Assembly: GCF_004798585.1 (NCBI RefSeq)
Contig: NZ_PPXQ01000006.1
Span: 186,001 to 250,000, forward strand
Length of the DNA stretch: 64,000 nucleotides
Direction: 5' to 3'
DNA from: Massilia sp. Mn16-1_5
GTDB lineage: Bacteria > Pseudomonadota > Gammaproteobacteria > Burkholderiales > Burkholderiaceae_D
Position numbers and translations under genes: made by a program. This document shows, in pieces, positions 58,001-64,000 of the stretch (position 1 is its first letter; each line of letters opens with the position of its first letter). A model generated the notes under the pieces. The model was given only the letters and a program-made list of their open reading frames with translations, was not told where the DNA came from and did not search any database.

Positions 58001-58101
58001 AGGCGCGCCTCGTTGGCGGCCACCATGGTGAAGTCGGGCGTCAAGACCAGGTAGGGAACCGGCGTCGCATCGAACAGGCTCTGGAAATCGGGGTCGACCA
58101 T
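55024..58101 (-). CDS. Soluble multi-PAS hybrid histidine kinase
   Basis: 1025 residues from MVDPDFQSLFDATPVPYLVL; 71 further upstream codons cross the acnA terminator and were dropped. No transmembrane helix is visible. About five PAS/PAC units come first (residues about 5-640), three of them of the W-x-P-x-HPDD type. HisKA follows with His663 in LAHELRNPLAP. HATPase_c has the N box (LTNLLNNAAKYTPLGG) and G boxes (VADDGIGM, GGLGLGLALV). A C-terminal receiver domain has Asp949 (LDIGLPDMDG). It is likely a cytoplasmic redox, light or ligand sensor; output partner not in the window. Confidence 0.92.
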   Translation of the reverse strand: MVDPDFQSLFDATPVPYLVLTPDFTMVAANEARLRATMTTREQILGRNLFEVFPDNPNDPGATGVRNLRASLQRVLQFGRPDAMALQKYDIPKRGAAEGEFEVRYWKPLNSPVFGPSGEVAYIIHSVEDVTDHILKQKAVEESEARFRLMADAMPQMVWSALPDGYHDYYNRQHYEFAGIAVGDTIGQNWGSILHPDDLPRTRIAWAHSLATGEPYEIEYRLRHRSGEYHWMLARALPIRNQAGGIERWIGTCTDIHGQKVLRAQLQDAQLRLEGTLSAAEIGTWTWDIQADRVYADCNFARLFEISRQDAGGGPLAAYLAAIHPDDREAVKANIAQSLAARKPYQYQFRLCLRDGGIRHVHARGKIDLDASGQPAWMPGVVIDITQQKLAEEARQRTEFQFKAITDSNVIGVMQYRYDGSIVKVNDAFLRMLGYAREDFERDGLSWRELTPPEWEDADRRGLAVLQATGHMEAFEKEYLRKDGSRLPVYVGAANYQGDRDEGIAYVLDISEIRKAQSALKESEVQFRTLAENIPQLAWMADSDGSIFWYNNRWFAYTGTTLEDMKGWGWEKVHHPDFVEAVKAKFRTHIVEQQTPWEDLFPLRSAEGEYRWFLSRAVPIRDQHGQIVRWFGTNTDITIQREAEEALEAANRRKDEFLAMLAHELRNPLAPISTAANLLTVASPDNSTIRKYSEIISRQVRHMTELVDDLLDVSRVTRGLVSIEKSELSIRDVIHGAIEQSTPLIDSRQHRLSVRLAQDDAAVLGDRTRLVQVLTNLLNNAAKYTPLGGHIVLAMEVKASCAHVSVADDGIGMDAQLLPHVFDLFTQAERTPDRSQGGLGLGLALVRSIMTLHGGNVTANSEGPGKGSTFTLSLPLLNKEWKAADGFAAAATEDEPSPLRILVVDDNVDAAESLAALLQAQGHQVTIRENASSAIKEAASLHPDAMILDIGLPDMDGYELSRRLHGIPETRDALFIALTGYGQAHDKVLAKAAGFQHYFVKPVDMTALRRALAEAVPASARAASG

Positions 58102-58189
58102 CTTGCGCGTCCTTTTGCACGTACATGCGCCTGGCTTCATCTTTCCAGGTGGATCGATCATAAGGCGAAGCCGCAAACCGCGGCGCGCC

Positions 58190-58226
58190 AAAACAAAAGG
58201 CCGAAACCCTTGCGGGTTCCGGCCTT
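58190..58226 (-). terminator. Terminator of acnA
   Basis: On the minus strand AAGGCCGGAACCC, loop GCAA, GGGTTTCGGCCTT (58226-58197, one mismatch), then TTGTTTT. Separates acnA from the kinase gene. Confidence 0.85.
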
Positions 58227-58267
58227 CTTGCTTGCAAGCAGCCCGCATGTCGCGGGCCACAGGGCAA

Positions 58268-60976
<2,709 letters not shown>

Positions 60977-61032
60977 AAGCTCTCCTTCAGTGGGGTCTCT
61001 TGATATTGCTTCAATACGGGCGACGCGATGCG

Positions 61033-61575
61033 TCAGCTTTTCTTTTGCTCGGGCGCGGCAGCCACCATCGGCTTGCTCTGCTCGGCGTTCTTGCATTCAT
61101 TGGCCAGCTGGCGGTTCAGGCGCGAGTCGAGCAGGATGCCCTTCGACGGGATGCCGATCCAGACCAGGCGGAAATTGGTGTTCTCGAAACGCAGGGCGCC
61201 GGTGGTGGTGCCGACGCGCTCCATGCGGTGCAGGCGCTTCTTCCAGCGCAGGGCGATGTGCGAATCGTCGCCTTCGTTGGTGTAGATCGTGACCTTGTTG
61301 TTCAGCTCGCAGGAATACTCGGTGACCTTGGTGTCGGTGATGTCCGGTTCGGCTTCGTCTTTCGGCGCCCAGCTGTCGGCGGCGGCCGCGCCGGCGGCAC
61401 CGGCGCCGGCAGCAGCGGCTGCCTTCTTGGATTTCGACGATTTCTTCGCCTTCAGGACATCTTCGGCCTTCGGGTGGTTTTTCTCTGGAGCAGCCGATGC
61501 AGGAGCAGCGCACAGGGTAAAAGCCGCGAACGCGAAAGCGCCGGCGGCGAACAGGTGTTTGGGGGAGGTGGCCAT
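61033..61575 (-). CDS. Small exported protein, MliC/PliC-like architecture
   Basis: 180 residues. Signal peptide ends near PASA-AP. A Lys/Ala-rich low-complexity linker ([18 protein letters not shown]) covers about 42-66, then a compact beta-rich domain. That domain starts [17 protein letters not shown] and ends GLLLDS-like, with a second Cys in LANECKN. The layout (YxC early, beta strands, W, late Cys) is like lysozyme-inhibitor MliC/PliC domains, but that is an impression, not a clear match. Its ATG shares an A with the TAA of the citE-like gene. Confidence 0.78.
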   Translation of the reverse strand: MATSPKHLFAAGAFAFAAFTLCAAPASAAPEKNHPKAEDVLKAKKSSKSKKAAAAAGAGAAGAAAADSWAPKDEAEPDITDTKVTEYSCELNNKVTIYTNEGDDSHIALRWKKRLHRMERVGTTTGALRFENTNFRLVWIGIPSKGILLDSRLNRQLANECKNAEQSKPMVAAAPEQKKS

Positions 61576-62564
61576 TAGTGGAGTTCCGTTTGGTTGACGA
61601 TTGCCGCCGCGGAATCAGGCAGCGCCAGGCCGGCCAGCTTCGCGCGCTGCAAAACGGTCCAATAATATCGGTAGCTGGCGCGGTCGTGCAAGCGCCCATG
61701 CTGAGCGATCGGACCCCAGTTCGCCGCCATCGCCTCCTGCAGGATGTTGGTGGCTTCGTTCACTTCCGACAGACGGGGCGTAAACGCCTTGACGATCGGC
61801 TTGACCTGGTCGGGATGGATGCTCCACATGCGCGTGAAACCGAATTCGGCGCCAGCGCGTTGTGCATCGTTAGCCACAACTGCACTGTCCTTGATCTCGG
61901 TCGTCACATTATGCGAGGCCACCTTGCCATGCGCATGACATGCCGCAACCATCTCCAGCTTGGCGCGGACAACCAATGGGTGCGTAAACTGTCCCGGCGT
62001 GCGCATCGCGGCTGCCGGAATCGCACCATAGTGCGAAGAAACGAAATCCATGATGCCGAAGGACAGGCACTCGACCTGGGGCAGGGCGGCGATGTCGTAG
62101 GCTTCGTGCAAGGCGCCGTGGGTTTCGATCAGCACGTGCACGGGCAATGCCGCGCGGCCGTTCGGCACGGCGACACGGTTGATGATCTCCAGGGCGCGCC
62201 GGACGTCGTCCAGGCCGTTCGGTTTGGGCAGGACCACATAGGCCAGCTTGGCGGCCGCGGCGCCGACGATGGTCACCACGTCCTGCACGAAGTGCGGACT
62301 GTCGATGTCGTGCAGGCGCACGCCGATGCGGTCGAAGCGGTTGTCCTCGCTGTTGACGAGGGAGGCGACCAGCTGGGCGTGCGCGGCTTCATTGCCGGCG
62401 GCGGCGCCGTCCTCGCAGTCGAAGGTGATGTCGAAGACGGGACCAAGCTCTTGTTGCAGGGCCATCGACTTGCGCATCAGCTTCTCCGAGCCGCAATAGT
62501 GATCGCAGGCGGGGAGGAGGAGCGGCTGGCGTTTGCCCTGGAATAAAACCTCGGAAGGATGCAT
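61575..62564 (-). CDS. HpcH/HpaI aldolase / citrate-lyase beta-like protein (CitE-like)
   Basis: 329 residues from MHPSEVLFQGKRQPLLLPACDHYCGSEKLM; the longer frame crosses the mdh terminator. TIM-barrel acyl-CoA lyase-type protein: metal and substrate segments FDITFDCEDGAAAGNE, RIGVRLHDID, HVLIETHGALHEAYDIAAL and FGFTRMWSIHPDQVKPI. No CitD or CitF is present, so it is not classical citrate lyase. Malyl-, citramalyl- or similar CoA ester cleavage is possible. A weak RBS and the upstream hairpin suggest it depends on readthrough from mdh or its own promoter. Confidence 0.87.
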   Translation of the reverse strand: MHPSEVLFQGKRQPLLLPACDHYCGSEKLMRKSMALQQELGPVFDITFDCEDGAAAGNEAAHAQLVASLVNSEDNRFDRIGVRLHDIDSPHFVQDVVTIVGAAAAKLAYVVLPKPNGLDDVRRALEIINRVAVPNGRAALPVHVLIETHGALHEAYDIAALPQVECLSFGIMDFVSSHYGAIPAAAMRTPGQFTHPLVVRAKLEMVAACHAHGKVASHNVTTEIKDSAVVANDAQRAGAEFGFTRMWSIHPDQVKPIVKAFTPRLSEVNEATNILQEAMAANWGPIAQHGRLHDRASYRYYWTVLQRAKLAGLALPDSAAAIVNQTELH

Positions 62565-62595
62565 GGCTGATTCAGTTGGTGCAGAAAAAGCTTCT

Positions 62596-62652
62596 AAAAA
62601 AAAGCTCCCGCCGTGCAGCCCGGTCGACTGTGTCGACCAGGCTGTACGGCGG
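62596..62652 (-). terminator. Long hairpin terminator after mdh
   Basis: Arms 62652-62632 and 62628-62608 form a 21-pair stem with one mismatch and one G-T, loop of three. On the minus strand it is followed by GAGC and then eight T residues (62603-62596). It ends about 30 bases before the citE-like start, so it must limit readthrough to that gene. Confidence 0.85.
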
Positions 62653-62697
62653 ACTAACGAACAGGCGGCTGGGCCGGATCCATTCGCCGAATGCGGC

Positions 62698-63687
62698 TTA
62701 GGCCAGCAGGTGGGCCACGCCTTCACGCTCTTCGGTCAGTTCCTTCAGCGTGAGGTTGATGCGCTCTTGCGAGAACTGGTCGATATCCAGGCCTTGCACG
62801 ATCTTGTACTCGCCGTTTTCGACGGTGACAGGGAAGCCGAACATGGTGCCTTCAGGGATGCCGTAGGAACCGTCCGATGGGATGCCCATCGTGGTCCACT
62901 TGCCGGCGGTGCCCAGGTGCCAGTCGTGCATGTGGTCGATCGCCGCGTTGGCTGCCGAAGCGGCCGACGAAGCACCGCGTGCGTCGATGATGGCGGCGCC
63001 GCGCTTGCCGACGGTCGGCAGGAAGGTGTCGCGGTTCCAGGCGTCGTCGTTGATCAGGTCCTTGACCGACTGGCCGTCGACGGTCGCGAAGCGGTAGTCG
63101 GCGTACATGGTCGGCGAGTGGTTGCCCCAGACGGCCATCTTCTCGATCGAACCGACTGGTTTACCCAGCTTGGTCGCGACTTGCGACAGGGCGCGGTTGT
63201 GGTCCAGGCGCAGCATGGCGGTGAAGTTCTTGGCTGGCAGGCTCGGTGCCGACTTCATGGCGATGTAGGCGTTGGTGTTGGCAGGGTTGCCGACGACCAG
63301 CACTTTGACGTTGCGCGAAGCGACGGCGTCCAGCGCCTTGCCCTGCACGGTGAAGATCTGTGCGTTGGCTTCCAGCAGGTCCTTGCGCTCCATGCCTGGG
63401 CCGCGCGGGCGTGCGCCGACGAGGAGAGCGAAGTCGGCATCCTTGAAGGCTTCCATCGGGTCCGAGTGGGCGGTCATGCCGGCCAGCAGCGGGAATGCGC
63501 AGTCGTCGATTTCCATCATGACGCCCTTGAGCGCCTTCTGTGCTTTTTCGTTGTCGATCTCGAGCAGCTGCAGGATGACCGGCTGGTCCTTGCCCAGCAT
63601 GTCGCCGTTAGCGATGCGGAACAGCAGCGAGTAGCCGATCTGGCCGGCGGCGCCGGTAACGGCAACACGCAGTGGGGTTTTAGCCAT
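62698..63687 (-). CDS. mdh: Malate dehydrogenase
   Basis: NAD-dependent oxidation of malate to oxaloacetate in the TCA cycle. It is 329 residues from [30 protein letters not shown] with RBS TTTTGGAG. Dinucleotide motif TGAAGQIG, substrate arginines in [15 protein letters not shown], and the catalytic His in [14 protein letters not shown]. This is the long MDH type 2 common in beta-proteobacteria. A 175-base leader reaches back to the palindrome at 63862. Confidence 0.97.
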   Translation of the reverse strand: MAKTPLRVAVTGAAGQIGYSLLFRIANGDMLGKDQPVILQLLEIDNEKAQKALKGVMMEIDDCAFPLLAGMTAHSDPMEAFKDADFALLVGARPRGPGMERKDLLEANAQIFTVQGKALDAVASRNVKVLVVGNPANTNAYIAMKSAPSLPAKNFTAMLRLDHNRALSQVATKLGKPVGSIEKMAVWGNHSPTMYADYRFATVDGQSVKDLINDDAWNRDTFLPTVGKRGAAIIDARGASSAASAANAAIDHMHDWHLGTAGKWTTMGIPSDGSYGIPEGTMFGFPVTVENGEYKIVQGLDIDQFSQERINLTLKELTEEREGVAHLLA

Positions 63688-63861
63688 GATGAATCTCCAA
63701 AAGTGGGAATGAAAACGGTCGAAGCCGAGGATACGCCTGTTTAGGAAAACTGCAATGATACCAAAACGGACATGAATCCTTGTGGGCGCACAGTGCAGGA
63801 CAGACGCCGGATCGACCGCGAGTGTATTCCTCGATGCACCTCCCGTCAATCGCTATCATAT

Positions 63862-63875
63862 GTCTTATATAAGAC
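63862..63875. promoter_or_regulatory. Perfect palindrome, probable operator between mdh and a GntR-type regulator
   Basis: GTCTTATATAAGAC is a perfect 14-base palindrome, and its flanks (CATAT on the left, ACATATG on the right) extend the symmetry with a one-base offset. It lies in the 248-base divergent gap between mdh and the partial gene at 63936. Its composition stands out against the GC-rich surroundings. Inferred binding site of the adjacent regulator. Confidence 0.7.
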
Positions 63876-63935
63876 ACATATGTTGCCGCGTGTACACTGG
63901 ACGGCAGGGGGCTTTTTGTGGTGAAATCGTGGTCT

Positions 63936-64000
63936 ATGAATTCCGTCCCGACCAACCCCTCCGGCGAGGGCCCAGGCAACTCAGCCTCCCCATCGTTCCG
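63936..64000 (+). CDS. Probable GntR-family transcriptional regulator (5' end only)
   Basis: The last 65 bases open with ATGAATTCCGTCCCG and read MNSVPTNPSGEGPGNSASPSF to the window edge with no stop. From memory, a GntR regulator with a similar Pro/Ser/Gly-rich start is found opposite mdh in related genomes, ahead of sdhCDAB and gltA. The conserved domain itself is outside the window, so this is synteny-based. GTG at 63918 is an upstream alternative start. Confidence 0.5.
   Translation, partial: MNSVPTNPSGEGPGNSASPSF

Noticed and set aside
63680..63979. 99-codon minus-strand frame upstream of mdh
   Set aside because: Overlaps the mdh leader and the palindromic operator; no RBS and no recognisable protein features.

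Overview
The window looks like a chromosomal segment of a GC-rich beta-proteobacterium, most likely Burkholderiales, family Oxalobacteraceae, close to Massilia. This is an inference from gene content: accD-folC-SPOR-cvpA-purF, rpsF-priB-rpsR-rplI-dnaB, a DUF2863 protein, a KGG-repeat stress protein, an orphan tricarboxylate-binding protein, and mdh/citE-like/acnA in a row. I see no rRNA, CRISPR array, prophage, insertion sequence or plasmid gene. Most of the window is housekeeping and vertically inherited in style.

Layout. 1-6.8 kb: fatty-acid (accD), folate (folC), septal (SPOR), colicin V production (cvpA) and purine (purF) genes, then a Cys/Met-metabolism PLP enzyme. 6.8-9.4 kb: three tandem paralogues encoding small exported Sel1-like proteins that share an unassigned C-terminal domain. 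9.5-15.1 kb: lexA with its SOS box, the divergent rpsF-priB-rpsR-rplI operon, dnaB, and a DUF47/PiT phosphate pair. 15.2-24 kb: a GGDEF-EAL protein, PIN-PhoH ATPase, peroxiredoxin, Mth938-like protein, alaA-type aminotransferase and hom. 24-33.7 kb: an organic-anion or sugar-phosphate sensing and uptake locus. It has a TctDE-like two-component system facing a porin, an orphan TctC-type binding protein, a complete AfuABC-like ABC importer and an AbrB-family membrane protein. 33.9-35.8 kb: an MFS-acyltransferase fusion, then tRNA-Pro(GGG).

36-43.7 kb is a tightly packed minus-strand operon of an ABC exporter, GT2, two GT4-type glycosyltransferases, an SDR, a GmhB-like phosphatase and a GT9 heptosyltransferase. 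It probably makes and moves a heptose-containing surface glycan or glycolipid. 43.9-45.6 kb holds two divergent low-complexity stress-type genes: a disordered Gln/Gly/Ser-rich protein and a KGG-repeat protein. Their shared intergenic region has repeated TGTAGGA-like motifs. 45.7-50.4 kb: a hypothetical protein, an M14 carboxypeptidase, a CYTH protein, a serine hydrolase and DUF2863.

50.5-55 kb: a Fur-box-controlled TonB-dependent siderophore receptor with its PiuC/YbiX-type hydroxylase, plus two small membrane proteins. 55-64 kb: a hybrid histidine kinase with about five PAS domains, then a TCA-cycle cluster on the minus strand (mdh, citE-like, a small exported protein, acnA). The cluster starts opposite the first codons of a probable GntR regulator, with a strong palindrome between them. 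Coordinates of most starts were chosen from ribosome-binding sites and family N-termini rather than from the longest open frame.
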